A stretch of DNA of 62,672 nt from Syntrophaceae bacterium (GTDB lineage Bacteria; Desulfobacterota; Syntrophia; Syntrophales; Smithellaceae): assembly GCA_003142535.1 (NCBI GenBank), contig PLMQ01000017.1, positions 41,903-104,574 on the forward strand. Reading direction: 5' to 3'. Below, piece by piece: positions 17,598-26,381 of the stretch (within the stretch, counting starts at the first letter, position 1; each line of letters starts with the position of its first letter). The notes beneath the pieces were generated by a model. The model did no database searches. It was not told the DNA's origin and saw only the letters and a program-made list of their open reading frames with translations. Made by a program: the position numbers and the translations under genes.

Positions 17598-18728
17598 ATG
17601 AGGACTATGGCTACTCAGAAATCTGAAAATATTATGCGCGGTTTGTTAGACCTTGCCGGTATTCAGGTAAATGGTAATAATCCCTGGGATATTCAGGTAC
17701 ATGATAAACGCTTCCATGAGCGCGTGTTGCGCGATGTAGAACTGGGGATGGGTGAATCGTACATGGATGGCTGGTGGGACTGTGAAGAGATTGATCAGAT
17801 GGTGGACCGCGCCTTACGCGCCCGGCTAGATGTGAAAATCAAAGGCGATTGGAAGATTCTGTTCCACATCTTGCAAAGCAGGCTTTTGAACTTACAGGCG
17901 CCATGGAGAGCATACGAGGTCGGCCAACGCCACTATGACCTTGGCAATGATCTGTATTGCGCCATGCTCGATAAGCGTTTGAACTATACCTGCGCCTACT
18001 GGGAGAATGCCACTACGTTAGATGATGCCCAAGAGGCAAAGCTTGACTTGATTTGCAAGAAAATCGGCCTCAAACCGGGCATGCGCTTACTGGAAATGGG
18101 TTGCGGCTGGGGGAGTTTTGCCAAATACGCCGCGGAAAAATATGGCGTGCAGGTGCTGGGTGTCACTGTTTCTAAAAAACAGGTGGAGCTTGGTACGCAG
18201 CTCTGCAAGGGACTGCCCGTCGAGCTGCGTTTACAGGATTACCGCGAGGTGCAAGGCAAGTTTGACGCGGTTTTGTCGATCGGCATCATGGAGCACGTGG
18301 GTTATAAGAATTACAGCACTTATATTCAGGTAGTCGACCGCTGTTTGAAGGAAGACGGCATCGCTTTTATACATACCATAGGCGGCAATAAGAGTGTCAC
18401 ATCTACGGATGGCTGGACACACAAATATATCTTCCCGAATGGTATGCTGCCCTCTATTGCACAACTCGGCAAGGCTATGGAAGGTCTCTTTGTTGCGGAA
18501 GATTGGCACAATATAGGCCCACACTATGACAAGACCCTGATGGCATGGCATTCCAACTTTGAAAAGGCCTGGCCCTGTCTGAGGGAGAGATATACGGACC
18601 GTTTTTATAAAATGTGGCGCTTCTACTTATTGAGTTGCGCCGGTGCATTCCGGTCCAGAAGCCAGCAGTTGTGGCAAATCGTTCTAACCCGGCAGGGCAC
18701 GCCTCAGCCGGACTGCCGTTTCCGTTAA
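17598..18728 (+). CDS. cfa: Cyclopropane-fatty-acyl-phospholipid synthase family methyltransferase
   Basis: 376 residues, close to E. coli Cfa in length. LGMGESYMDGWWDCEEIDQM, YDLGNDLYCAMLDKRLNYTC, the SAM-binding MRLLEMGCGWGSFAKYA and IMEHVGYKNY (bicarbonate-site region) are family signatures; YIFPNGMLPS and EDWHNIGPHYDKTLMAW complete the match. It methylates unsaturated acyl chains of membrane lipids using SAM. The FAD-dependent reductase follows 10 bases later, so the pair is probably co-transcribed. Start chosen at ATG 17598 (MRTMATQ); 17607 is possible. Confidence 0.93.
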   Translation: MRTMATQKSENIMRGLLDLAGIQVNGNNPWDIQVHDKRFHERVLRDVELGMGESYMDGWWDCEEIDQMVDRALRARLDVKIKGDWKILFHILQSRLLNLQAPWRAYEVGQRHYDLGNDLYCAMLDKRLNYTCAYWENATTLDDAQEAKLDLICKKIGLKPGMRLLEMGCGWGSFAKYAAEKYGVQVLGVTVSKKQVELGTQLCKGLPVELRLQDYREVQGKFDAVLSIGIMEHVGYKNYSTYIQVVDRCLKEDGIAFIHTIGGNKSVTSTDGWTHKYIFPNGMLPSIAQLGKAMEGLFVAEDWHNIGPHYDKTLMAWHSNFEKAWPCLRERYTDRFYKMWRFYLLSCAGAFRSRSQQLWQIVLTRQGTPQPDCRFR

Positions 18729-18737
18729 AGGTACACC

Positions 18738-19685
18738 ATGATCCAGACAGAGGTGCTCATCATTGGCGGCGGGCCCGCCGGCTCGGCTTGCGCATGGCGC
18801 TTGAAGCAGGCCAACGTAGATTGTCTTATCCTCGATCAAAACACTTTTCCGCGATTTAAACCGTGCGCCGGCTGGATTACTCCCGATGTGTTCAAAGACC
18901 TGGCTTCCAACACTGAAGACTATCCATATGGGTTGACCACCTTTCGTTCTTTCCAGGTCTCGCTCTACAGTCTCACCTTCAAACTTCCCACCCGTCAGTA
19001 TGCCATTCGCAGATATGAATTTGACGATTGGCTACTGCGCCGGGCTGGTGCAGCGTTTCAGCAGCACAAGGTGAAAAGCATTGAGCGATCTGCTGATGGC
19101 TATGTGGTGGACGGTCGGTTCTCGGCCCGCTACCTAGTAGGCGCGGGAGGCACTTACTGCCCGGTCTACCGAAGCATATTCAAAGCTGACAATCTGAAAA
19201 AAAGGCAGTCGCTGATTGTCGCCCAGGAAGAGGAATTCCCCTATACTTATACCGATAAACGCTGCTGGCTGTGGTTTTTCGAGGACCGGTTGCCAGGATA
19301 TGCCTGGTATGTCCCCAAGGCCAATGGGTATGTGAATGTGGGCGTGGGAGGAAAGGCTGAACGACTCAATGCCAATGGTGACAGTCTCAAGAACCATTGG
19401 GATCGGTTGGTTGAAAAGCTCGACCGGCTGGAGATGGTACGCGGGCACGACTATCGGCCTGAGGCACATTCCTACTACCTTCGCCAGGACCTTACGGAAA
19501 TCCGCAAAGGAAACGCCTTTTTGGTCGGCGACTCAGCAGGATTGGCCACCATCGACATGGGCGAAGGTATCAGCCCCGCCATCAAAAGCGGGCTGAAGGC
19601 CGCGGAGGCGATCATAAAAGGCAAACGGTACAACCTGGATTCAATCTCGCGCTATTCACTGCGGTCGATCTTAAATCCGACTTAA
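18738..19685 (+). CDS. FAD-dependent oxidoreductase of the geranylgeranyl-reductase type
   Basis: 315 residues. The N-terminal dinucleotide motif VLIIGGGPAGSACAWRL, the PRFKPCAGWITPDV segment and the C-terminal FAD-binding NAFLVGDSAGLATIDMGEGI identify the geranylgeranyl reductase family of flavoproteins, which reduce isolated C=C bonds in lipids. It directly follows cfa, suggesting it acts on the same acyl chains, for example reducing a methylene intermediate; that is inference. The protein is short at its C-terminus compared with many relatives. Confidence 0.85.
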   Translation: MIQTEVLIIGGGPAGSACAWRLKQANVDCLILDQNTFPRFKPCAGWITPDVFKDLASNTEDYPYGLTTFRSFQVSLYSLTFKLPTRQYAIRRYEFDDWLLRRAGAAFQQHKVKSIERSADGYVVDGRFSARYLVGAGGTYCPVYRSIFKADNLKKRQSLIVAQEEEFPYTYTDKRCWLWFFEDRLPGYAWYVPKANGYVNVGVGGKAERLNANGDSLKNHWDRLVEKLDRLEMVRGHDYRPEAHSYYLRQDLTEIRKGNAFLVGDSAGLATIDMGEGISPAIKSGLKAAEAIIKGKRYNLDSISRYSLRSILNPT

Positions 19686-20029
19686 ACAGTAATAAGTGAA
19701 ATATGGCATATTTGAGGGTTGATTATTTTAAATATCAAGGGTATTTGTTGCTTCCTGTAAGTGAGCATTTAGGATTTTTCACGGACACACTTTCTTTCGA
19801 ACGGTAACAAGCACAATTCACACCTGACAACAAACATCGACACCCCAATAATTTAAGGTCAATATCTCCTTGACATACATAACCGCATTTCTTATAGTCC
19901 AACCATGAATAAGCACTGTCTTATCAAAGGTTGCCTTAAGATCATCTTCGATTTAGAGATGGAATAATACCTAGAACATACTGAATATCTTGGATAAATT
20001 TATTTAATTTCAACGAAGGGATTACAAAA
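19686..20029. other. 344-base intergenic region with a decayed B-like repeat end
   Basis: Positions about 19890-19970 end AGATCATCTTCGATTTAGAG, resembling the right end of the B-type repeat at 47871-47890 (ATCATCTTTGATTTAGAAAT). A motif AATTCACACCTGA with similar surroundings also occurs at 16290-16302. No gene is seen. Confidence 0.4.
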
Positions 20030-20815
20030 ATGCGTAAATACTTTTCAACAAGTTTTATTCTACATCTATTAATTTTGTGTTTTACGGTTTATCCGGTTTT
20101 CGCGGGAGATAGCGGAGAGAAGAAAAGATGCGATACAATTTCCCCGTCGGAAATTAAGGATGTTTTGAAAAACATAAACGCTAATAATGCGGAAATATTA
20201 TATATAAAAGAATCTCCACTGGCTGGGATATGCGAAGTTGCTATAGACCGGGGTGGGCAACCGGCCATTTTTTATTTTGATATTGCCAAAACCCATCTAA
20301 TTTTTGGCAACTTGGTGGAAATGAAGACCATGACGAATCGCACAGCCCAGTCGGCCAGGGAAATCCAGGATAAAAAGCGGATTGACATCTCCAAAATCTC
20401 TTTAACCGCAGCCCTTGTTCTGGGCGATTTAAAAGCAGAAAAAAAGGTTATTATTTTTACCGATCCGGACTGTCCATACTGTGCCGACCTTCACAAGGTA
20501 ATAAAACAAATCAGCGACAAGAGAAAGGATATTGCCTTTTATATTAAAATGTATCCTTTGGAAATGCACAAAGATGCTTATTGGAAATCCAAAAGCATAG
20601 TTTGCAACAATTCCCTGCAGTTGCTTCAAGATTGCTTTGATAAAAAAGAGATAGAAAAAACGGATTGCAAAACAGAGGAAGTTGACAACAATTTAAAACT
20701 GGCCAAATCCCTGGGCATAACCGGAACGCCGGCGATTATTCTGCCGGACGGCAGGCTGCGCTTAGGCTCTGTGCCGGAGGCGGAATTGACGAATTTGATT
20801 GACGGCAAGATATGA
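20030..20815 (+). CDS. DsbC/DsbG-like periplasmic thiol:disulfide interchange protein
   Basis: 261 residues with a signal peptide (hydrophobic 8-24). An N-terminal dimerisation-like region (CDTISPSEIKDVLKNINANN) is followed by a thioredoxin fold: IIFTDPDCPYCADLHKV with the redox pair C148-PY-C151, and the cis-proline loop GITGTPAIILPDGRL. This matches DsbC-type isomerases, which rearrange wrong disulfides. Two further Cys (CNNS, LQDCFDKK) also match the family. Possible client: the Cys-rich secreted protein at 21764. Confidence 0.88.
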   Translation: MRKYFSTSFILHLLILCFTVYPVFAGDSGEKKRCDTISPSEIKDVLKNINANNAEILYIKESPLAGICEVAIDRGGQPAIFYFDIAKTHLIFGNLVEMKTMTNRTAQSAREIQDKKRIDISKISLTAALVLGDLKAEKKVIIFTDPDCPYCADLHKVIKQISDKRKDIAFYIKMYPLEMHKDAYWKSKSIVCNNSLQLLQDCFDKKEIEKTDCKTEEVDNNLKLAKSLGITGTPAIILPDGRLRLGSVPEAELTNLIDGKI

Positions 20816-21763
20816 CAAGAAATCGTTAATACTGGCGAAGTATAGCTTCTGGCGGCCTTATCTTCAGCAGGTTATTTATCGCGGTGTATATGAATTGTGG
20901 CGATCTGCACAACGGCTTTGTCCGCCCTGAAATTAATGTCAGTATTAAGTGGTAATTCTTGCTCCAATTCCAACATGAAAATCATTGAAAAGTAGGTAGC
21001 CACAAGAGCACTTGAATCCTTCCTGAACTCAAGGTTTGACTGATTTCGAGAACCATGCGAGAGTACAAACGGTAATGCTTAATGAAAATTGCTTGCCCTT
21101 CAGATCCTCTCAGTGTAGCATATCGATAAGAGCACGAATCACAACCAGGTGAAAAAAGGCCGATACTTACTGGTGGTGAAAACCCCGTTCCTGAAACTGA
21201 CATGAGCCGGTCATAAGAACAAAACAATGTTGCCATCGAGCACGAAGGAGAAATTTTTATAATCTGGGCTGGTTCCTTCACATAGTGAAAGGAAAGGTGG
21301 AAAGCTATGTAAATACTATCTGGAGAAAGGTCTATTTTCAGGAGAAATGTAGCATCGGACGATTTTCGCATACATACTTTATTTCGAATAAGCTTCAATC
21401 CGAAGTTGCGGTAAGCCAAAGAGTAGATAAATTTATGGTATTGTTTTAATTTTGGATTGAAGCATGAAGAACGGAGCCACAGTTGAAGTGACACGATATA
21501 TTATGGGGTTTCAATCGAGGTATATCCCCACAAAAAACCCTTTAATTTCAAGTAACAATACAAACCGTGAATTGTCAACCATTATTTGGTGCTAATATAT
21601 GGCTCTAAGTCTACCGCGCAGCGGTTTAGTTCTTCAGGAGGTACTCTTACACATTATTAAACATTTCTTTTGTTAATCTGCAACTTAGTATGAAAAGATT
21701 TTCTCTTTGTTAGTAGTGTAGGCGAGAGATAGGTCGGTCATTTAAATTGAAGGAGGTGACATT
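20816..21763. other. 948-base region without a supported gene
   Basis: A 170-codon open frame exists on the minus strand (20982-21494), but it has no ribosome-binding site, an unusual composition and no recognisable motif. Around 21510-21545 a GGGGTTT/AACCC-like pair could form a weak hairpin. The region may be a decayed gene or mobile element. Confidence 0.4.
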
Positions 21764-22033
21764 ATGAAACAGTTGAGAATATTTTTCCTTATTTCGTGTT
21801 TTGTCATAATCTTGTATTTTTTAATCTTCCCTTTTTCTGACATCTCTATCGCGGAACAAACACGTATACAAAATTGCATTAGTTGTTGCGCCAGCAAACA
21901 GCAAGCCTGTTTTAATATAAATTCAGATAGGAGACTATGTAACGTAGAATTTCAAAACTGCGTTGCCACTTGCAATTCAGAAACCGAAGCTCCTTCTGAA
22001 TGGGATGATTGTTGGTCTAAGTCTGGCAAATAA
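21764..22033 (+). CDS. Small Cys-rich secreted protein, 89 residues
   Basis: A strong ribosome-binding site AAGGAGGTGAC lies four bases before ATG. Residues 6-29 are a signal peptide or anchor (FFLISCFVIILYFLIF). The mature part has eight cysteines in the pattern CxxCC-x5-C-x9-C-x6-C-x3-C and a late C, with NCISCCASKQQACF. Such spacing suggests disulfide-stapled helices or a metal-binding fold. No family recognised. The DsbC-like gene upstream could assist its folding (inference). Confidence 0.6.
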   Translation: MKQLRIFFLISCFVIILYFLIFPFSDISIAEQTRIQNCISCCASKQQACFNINSDRRLCNVEFQNCVATCNSETEAPSEWDDCWSKSGK

Positions 22034-22254
22034 TCAAATATGAATTAATTGCGTGGACAGTGAAATTGAACATTTTGATTGGTAATCTTCAACCTTGCTG
22101 GATCAAACATGTTAAGACTTTGTAGGTGAAGCCATTTGTCACGGTTTGTTCGGACAAATTGTGAGGATTTTTTCCTAAAACAACAATCAAGCGAGAACAT
22201 CATTGCACAATATCTGTAAATCAATTATATATCAGCGTTAACATTTTAAAAACT

Positions 22255-22455
22255 ATGCAAGATAATAACTCCCTTAAAGAAAAAGTTGAGTTGACGCCGC
22301 ACAGTCCTGGTGTCTATTTGATGAAAGACGCCGCCGGTAATATTATCTATATCGGCAAGGCTAATGATTTGAAAAGCCGTGTCAGCTCTTACTTTACCGG
22401 TAAAGATATACGCCCGATGGCGCCGTTTCTGCTGTCTCGCATCAATGATATTTAA
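22255..22455 (+). pseudogene. Duplicated N-terminal fragment of uvrC (66 codons)
   Basis: Reads [50 protein letters not shown] and ends SRINDI then stop. It aligns without gaps to residues 1-66 of the full uvrC at 23157, with roughly three quarters of residues identical. It holds only half of the GIY-YIG nuclease domain. It lies upstream of a toxin-antitoxin pair that in turn precedes the intact uvrC, so the pair sits between two copies of the uvrC 5' end. Confidence 0.85.
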
Positions 22456-22477
22456 ATCATTAATAGCCATAATTTGT

Positions 22478-22540
22478 TTGACATTTGGTACGTAATAATG
22501 TATTTTATTTCGTACAATAAAGGTATACAAATAAAGGAGA
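22478..22540 (+). promoter_or_regulatory. Promoter, operator-like palindrome and RBS of the Phd/ParE operon
   Basis: TTGACA at 22478-22483, a 17-base spacer, then TATTTT at 22501-22506. GTACG (22488-22492) and its complement CGTAC (22511-22515) form an inverted repeat across the -10, as expected for an autoregulating antitoxin. AAAGGAGA at 22533-22540 is the ribosome-binding site. Confidence 0.65.
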
Positions 22541-22546
22541 ATAAAT

Positions 22547-22828
22547 ATGCCAAGAATTGCATTGGATGCAGATATTCACCCGGTTTCTGATTTACGTTCT
22601 AATTTTTCCAGCCTCATCAATCAGGTACACGATACAAAACGCCCGATTGTGATAACACAGCATGGAAGAAGTGCAGCGGTTCTTCTGGACGTTTCTGAGT
22701 ATGAACGCATGGTCGATAAATTCGAGCTGATTAACGATATTGAGATTGCCACAAAGCAGATAGGCGAAGGACAGGTGATATCCCATGAACAAGCTCGAAA
22801 ACGTGTCAAGAGCAGGATTCGCACATGA
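22547..22828 (+). CDS. Phd/YefM-family antitoxin
   Basis: 93 residues. VSDLRSNFSSLINQVHDTKR, PIVITQHGRSAAVLLDVSEYERM is the Phd/YefM DNA-binding signature; the C-terminal half (IEIATKQIGEGQVISHEQARKRV) would wrap the toxin. It overlaps the toxin start by four bases (ATGA). Neutralises the ParE/RelE-like toxin and probably represses the operon through the palindrome upstream. Confidence 0.93.
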   Translation: MPRIALDADIHPVSDLRSNFSSLINQVHDTKRPIVITQHGRSAAVLLDVSEYERMVDKFELINDIEIATKQIGEGQVISHEQARKRVKSRIRT

Positions 22829-23127
22829 GGATCATCTGGTCGTTGTTGGCTGTTGAACGTATAGAAGAAATATCCGATTATATTGCCGATGATAATCCTT
22901 CCGCCGCCAATAAGTGGGTGGATTCTGTATTTGAAAAAGTTGAAATGCTCAAGGGCAATCCGCAAATGGGCCGCGTTGTGCCTGAACTTAATGTGCCGAG
23001 TATTAGAGAGATTATCTTCGGCAACTATAGAATTATTTACCGGCATGAACAAAAATTGCTCATAATATTGACGGTACGGAGCTTTCGGCAAATACTTCCC
23101 ATCAAAGATGTCGATTCGGATAGCTAG
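22825..23127 (+). CDS. ParE/RelE-superfamily toxin
   Basis: 100 residues. IIWSLLAVERIEEISDYIAD, KWVDSVFEKVEMLKGNPQMG, RVVPELNVPSIREIIFGNYR, IIYRHEQ is the ParE/RelE fold with the usual C-terminal basic/aromatic strand (LTVRSFRQILP). ParE types poison gyrase and RelE types cleave mRNA; the sequence looks nearer ParE. The stop is 29 bases before uvrC. Confidence 0.92.
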   Translation: MRIIWSLLAVERIEEISDYIADDNPSAANKWVDSVFEKVEMLKGNPQMGRVVPELNVPSIREIIFGNYRIIYRHEQKLLIILTVRSFRQILPIKDVDSDS

Positions 23128-23156
23128 AGCTCAAAGAAGATTTAAAGACAATTTTT

Positions 23157-25010
23157 ATGTCAGAAAGCAATCTCTTAAAAGAAAAAGTTGAGCTGGCGCC
23201 CCGTTGTCCTGGCGTGTATTTGATGAAGGATGCGCAGGGAAAAATCATTTACGTAGGCAAAGCCAATGATTTGAAAAGCCGCATCAGTTCTTACTTCACG
23301 GGCAAGGATGCGCGCCCGATGGCGCCGTTTCTGGTCTCCCGCATCAGCGATATTGAATTCATCACAACCGCCACGGAAAAAGAAGCGCTGATTCTGGAAA
23401 ACAATTTAATCAAGCAGCATCGTCCCCGCTATAATGTTTTTCTGCGGGATGATAAGACTTATTATCATCTGGGGCTTGACCCCGATGAGTTTTATCCCCG
23501 CTTACAGCTTGTGCGCAAGATTCAAAATAAAAAAGCGCGCTATTTCGGGCCTTATCCATCAGGCTTGTCGGCTAAAGAGACACTGCGTTTTGTTTTGCAG
23601 GTATTTCCGCTGCGCACATGCCGCGACCGTGATTTTAAACTGAGACGAAGGCCTTGCCTGGAACATCAGATTGGCCGTTGCCTGGCGCCGTGCGCTAAAT
23701 TAATTGATGAGGCATCCTACAAAAAATTGGTAGGTGGTGCTCTTGCTTTTCTGGGAGGAAGAAGCCGTCCGCTAATTGCGGACTTGAAAAAACAGATGGC
23801 GGAAGCAGCGCAAAATCTTGATTATGAAGAAGCCGCCCGCCTGCGCGACCGCATTGCTGCGCTGGATCATGTGCTGGAAAAACAAAATGTGGATTGGGCT
23901 GCCGGACATAATCAGGATGTGTTCGGTGTTTATGAAACTGATGGACATTTTCAATTATGCGTTTTGTTTATCCGTGATGGCAAGCTTCTGGGGAAGAAAT
24001 CATTTGCACCTGTGAAAAGTCATACTGATCTGCCCGAAGTAGTTGCGGCGGGAATCAAACAGTATTATGACGAAGGTGCTGATATTCCGCCCGAAATAAT
24101 TATTCCTGTGAGCTTGTCTGATAATGATGTAATCGAGGAATGGCTATCCGATAAGAGAGAAAGACGGGTCAGTCTGACGGTGCCGGTCAAAGGAGACAAA
24201 AAGAACTTATTGGAACTGGCAGTAAGTAATGCCCGCAGTGTCTGGGAGCAGGAGCATAAAAAAGAAGAACAAAAAATAAATGCGCTGAAAATTTTGCAGG
24301 AAAAATTATCGCTGGAAATTCCGCCTAAGCGAATTGAATGTTTTGATATTTCCAATATCAGCGGAAGCCATGCTGTTGGTTCGCTCGTCGTATTGCAAGA
24401 CGGCGAGCCGGATAAATCAGGCTATCGCCGTTTTCGGATTAAGACTGTTCAGGGTGCCGATGACTATGCAATGATGCACGAAGTCTTAACCAGAAGATTT
24501 GCGCATACCGACAATTTGCCGGATTTGATTGTTGTTGATGGTGGTAAAGGTCAGTTAAACGTTGCCCTGGCTGTGTTAAAGGAATTGCAGATTAATGTTG
24601 ACGTAATTGGACTCGCCAAAGAAGAACGCAGCCAATTGGCGCGCAGAAGTTCAGCGAAAAGAGCGGCGGCAAAAGCGGAAGACAGGGTATTCCTGCCTAG
24701 GCGCAAAGACCCTATATTCCTTTCCAAATGGCCGCATGCTTTAGCTATACTGCAAAGAGTGCGTGACGAAGCGCATCGCTTTGCTGTCAGTTATCATCAT
24801 AAATTAAAAGAAAAGAGTGATTTGCGTTCCGTTCTGGATAATATTCCTGATATAGGTGAGGAGCGCAAGAAGGCATTGCTGAAGCATTTTGAAACGGTTA
24901 GTCTAATTAAGGAAGCGACGATTAAGGAATTGCAGCAGGTTGAAGGAATTGGTAAGGAGCTGGCAAAGAAGATATATGATTATTTTGCATTGATAAAAGA
25001 AGCGGAATAA
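23157..25010 (+). CDS. uvrC: Excinuclease ABC subunit C
   Basis: 617 residues, full length. N-terminal GIY-YIG nuclease ([18 protein letters not shown], residues 18-35), FGPYPSG, the Cys cluster region CLEHQIGRCLAPC, UVR motif (NLDYEEAARLRDRIAAL), RNase H-like C-terminal nuclease (ECFDISNISGSHAVGSLVV, VVDGGKGQ) and HhH at the end (IPDIGEERKKALLKHF). UvrC makes both incisions in nucleotide excision repair. The gene has a second, shorter copy of its 5' end at 22255, separated by a toxin-antitoxin pair, so its original promoter is probably displaced. Confidence 0.97.
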   Translation: MSESNLLKEKVELAPRCPGVYLMKDAQGKIIYVGKANDLKSRISSYFTGKDARPMAPFLVSRISDIEFITTATEKEALILENNLIKQHRPRYNVFLRDDKTYYHLGLDPDEFYPRLQLVRKIQNKKARYFGPYPSGLSAKETLRFVLQVFPLRTCRDRDFKLRRRPCLEHQIGRCLAPCAKLIDEASYKKLVGGALAFLGGRSRPLIADLKKQMAEAAQNLDYEEAARLRDRIAALDHVLEKQNVDWAAGHNQDVFGVYETDGHFQLCVLFIRDGKLLGKKSFAPVKSHTDLPEVVAAGIKQYYDEGADIPPEIIIPVSLSDNDVIEEWLSDKRERRVSLTVPVKGDKKNLLELAVSNARSVWEQEHKKEEQKINALKILQEKLSLEIPPKRIECFDISNISGSHAVGSLVVLQDGEPDKSGYRRFRIKTVQGADDYAMMHEVLTRRFAHTDNLPDLIVVDGGKGQLNVALAVLKELQINVDVIGLAKEERSQLARRSSAKRAAAKAEDRVFLPRRKDPIFLSKWPHALAILQRVRDEAHRFAVSYHHKLKEKSDLRSVLDNIPDIGEERKKALLKHFETVSLIKEATIKELQQVEGIGKELAKKIYDYFALIKEAE

Positions 25011-25118
25011 GTATCCCATATTCACCCGCCTCTTGATCCCCGCCCGTCAAGGGTGGGAGAAATATCCATCTGAAGTGATAAAAGCAAAGTATTGGCAGTG
25101 AGGAGTTTTGGCGTTTAA

Positions 25119-25676
25119 ATGGATTTGTTGACTGTTTTTATAATTGCTGTTGGTCTGGGTGTTGATGCTTTTTCCGTTGCGATCGGTATCGGTGCGGCCA
25201 ATGTTAAGAAATCCTGGTCGCCTGTCCTGCGTCTGGCTTCTGCATTTGGTGCGTTCCAGTTTATTATGCCGATTATCGGCTGGCTGGCTGGATTAACAAT
25301 TGTTAATATTATAGCAGGTTATGCCTACTGTGTGGCTTTTGCCCTACTGGTTTATGTCGGCAGTAAGATGATTTGGGAAGCCTTTCAGAAAGAAAAGGAT
25401 GAAGAAAAAGTTGACAAGACAACAGGGATGCCGCTGCTTTTGCTTTCCATCGCTACGAGCATTGACGCACTGGCCGTCGGATTCAGTTTTTCTTTATTGA
25501 AAACGCCGATTATATTACCGGCGATTATTATCGGAGTAGTTTGCTTTGCCATGACGGTTATCGGAATGTATTTCGGCAAAGGATTGGCAAAGCTCTTCGG
25601 CAAAAAAGTCGAAATATTCGGCGGCGTGGTTTTAATTGCAATCGGCGTGAAGATTCTGATAGATCATCTTTCATAG
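25119..25676 (+). CDS. mntP: MntP-type manganese efflux pump
   Basis: 185 residues with six hydrophobic helices in two repeats. The paired acidic motifs AVGLGVDAFSVAIGIGA (residue 10) and ATSIDALAVGFSFSLL (residue 112) are the MntP (DUF204) signatures. Exports Mn2+ from the cytoplasm. No yybP-ykoY riboswitch was recognised upstream. GAGGAG lies 14 bases before the ATG. Confidence 0.93.
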   Translation: MDLLTVFIIAVGLGVDAFSVAIGIGAANVKKSWSPVLRLASAFGAFQFIMPIIGWLAGLTIVNIIAGYAYCVAFALLVYVGSKMIWEAFQKEKDEEKVDKTTGMPLLLLSIATSIDALAVGFSFSLLKTPIILPAIIIGVVCFAMTVIGMYFGKGLAKLFGKKVEIFGGVVLIAIGVKILIDHLS

Positions 25677-25764
25677 TTTCATTCCGGTCCCGCATAAGCG
25701 GGATAAACTCCGGCCGGTTTGTGCTCTCTCGTGCCCTCTTACCACCTTCAGGTTATCAGGTTAT
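25677..25764 (+). repeat. Family A/X repeat fragments after mntP
   Basis: CCCGCATAAGCGGGATAA (a perfect CCCGC/GCGGG stem as in family A) followed by an X module, CCACCTTCAGGTTATCAGG. It leads directly into the mtfA-derived segment. Confidence 0.55.
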
Positions 25765-25930
25765 CAATGAAAAACCTGGATAAGAGTGCGCAGATGAGCG
25801 CGTTCGGCATCGTCCAGCAGGCAATAATGGGCAATGTTATTTTGTTAGATTTCTTCCCCGGCGGAAGGAAATGGAGCGGCATAAGCTTTTTCCGGCGGCG
25901 ATTGGTTAGCCATTGAAACATATTGCTTCC
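25765..25930 (-). pseudogene. Fragment of mtfA 5' coding region
   Basis: Matches mtfA 4018-4185 (same orientation) with scattered substitutions: AAAACCTGGATAAGAG, GCGCAGATGAGCGCG, GAAGGAAATGGAGC, ending CATTGAAACAT. It encodes the N-terminal third of MtfA but is interrupted by stops. Its left edge coincides with the right edge of the mtfA pieces in the D repeats, so mtfA seems split at one point into separately dispersed halves. Confidence 0.8.
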
Positions 25931-25983
25931 TCATATCATTTATACCGAATAATATGTTAAAAAAACCGACAAACGAGATGGTA

Positions 25984-26373
25984 TTATTTTCGTTCCACGA
26001 ATTCCACTATATTACCATCCGGATCTTTGACCATCGCAATGCGAACACCGGGACGGATTTCTTTTTCCGGTATAGTAAATTCTATACCGAATTTTTGGAG
26101 ATCACTGCAAAGCTCAGAGAGATTCTCTATTACAAAGGTCACATAACGAAACCCTGTTTGATTTTCTAACCCAATGGCACCGCGCGGGGGGACCGCTTTC
26201 GGCTCAATCAATTTGAAGTCGCTTGTACCGAATCTAAGTCGGTGCATTATGCCGAACCATAAAGGAACTGTGCCCACAAACTCAAGCCCTAAAATATTTT
26301 GATAGAAGTTGAGACTGGCCTTGATATCACTGACAACCACTCCAATATCCAGAGAATTCTTTGCTGGTTTCAT
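25984..26373 (-). CDS. VOC (glyoxalase/dioxygenase fold) family protein
   Basis: 129 residues. IGVVVSDIKASLNFYQNILGLEFVG at the N-terminus and VKDPDGNIVEFVERK at the C-terminus are the two ends of a VOC domain; a Glu near the C-terminus fits the metal ligand set. Substrate unknown. The open frame runs back to 26487, but its first 37 codons are repeat sequence. Preferred start ATG 26373 (or 26376); the Shine-Dalgarno GGAGG is provided by the end of a family A repeat. Confidence 0.85.
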   Translation of the reverse strand: MKPAKNSLDIGVVVSDIKASLNFYQNILGLEFVGTVPLWFGIMHRLRFGTSDFKLIEPKAVPPRGAIGLENQTGFRYVTFVIENLSELCSDLQKFGIEFTIPEKEIRPGVRIAMVKDPDGNIVEFVERK

Positions 26374-26381
26374 CATTTTGT

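Noticed and set aside
17598-19685. Direct equivalence to actinobacterial bfaAB/tmsAB genes
   Set aside because: The flavoprotein here is of the geranylgeranyl-reductase type, not the oxidase family used there; only functional analogy is proposed.
20982-21494. 170-codon open frame on the minus strand
   Set aside because: No ribosome-binding site, no motif, odd composition and no supporting neighbour; not called as a gene.
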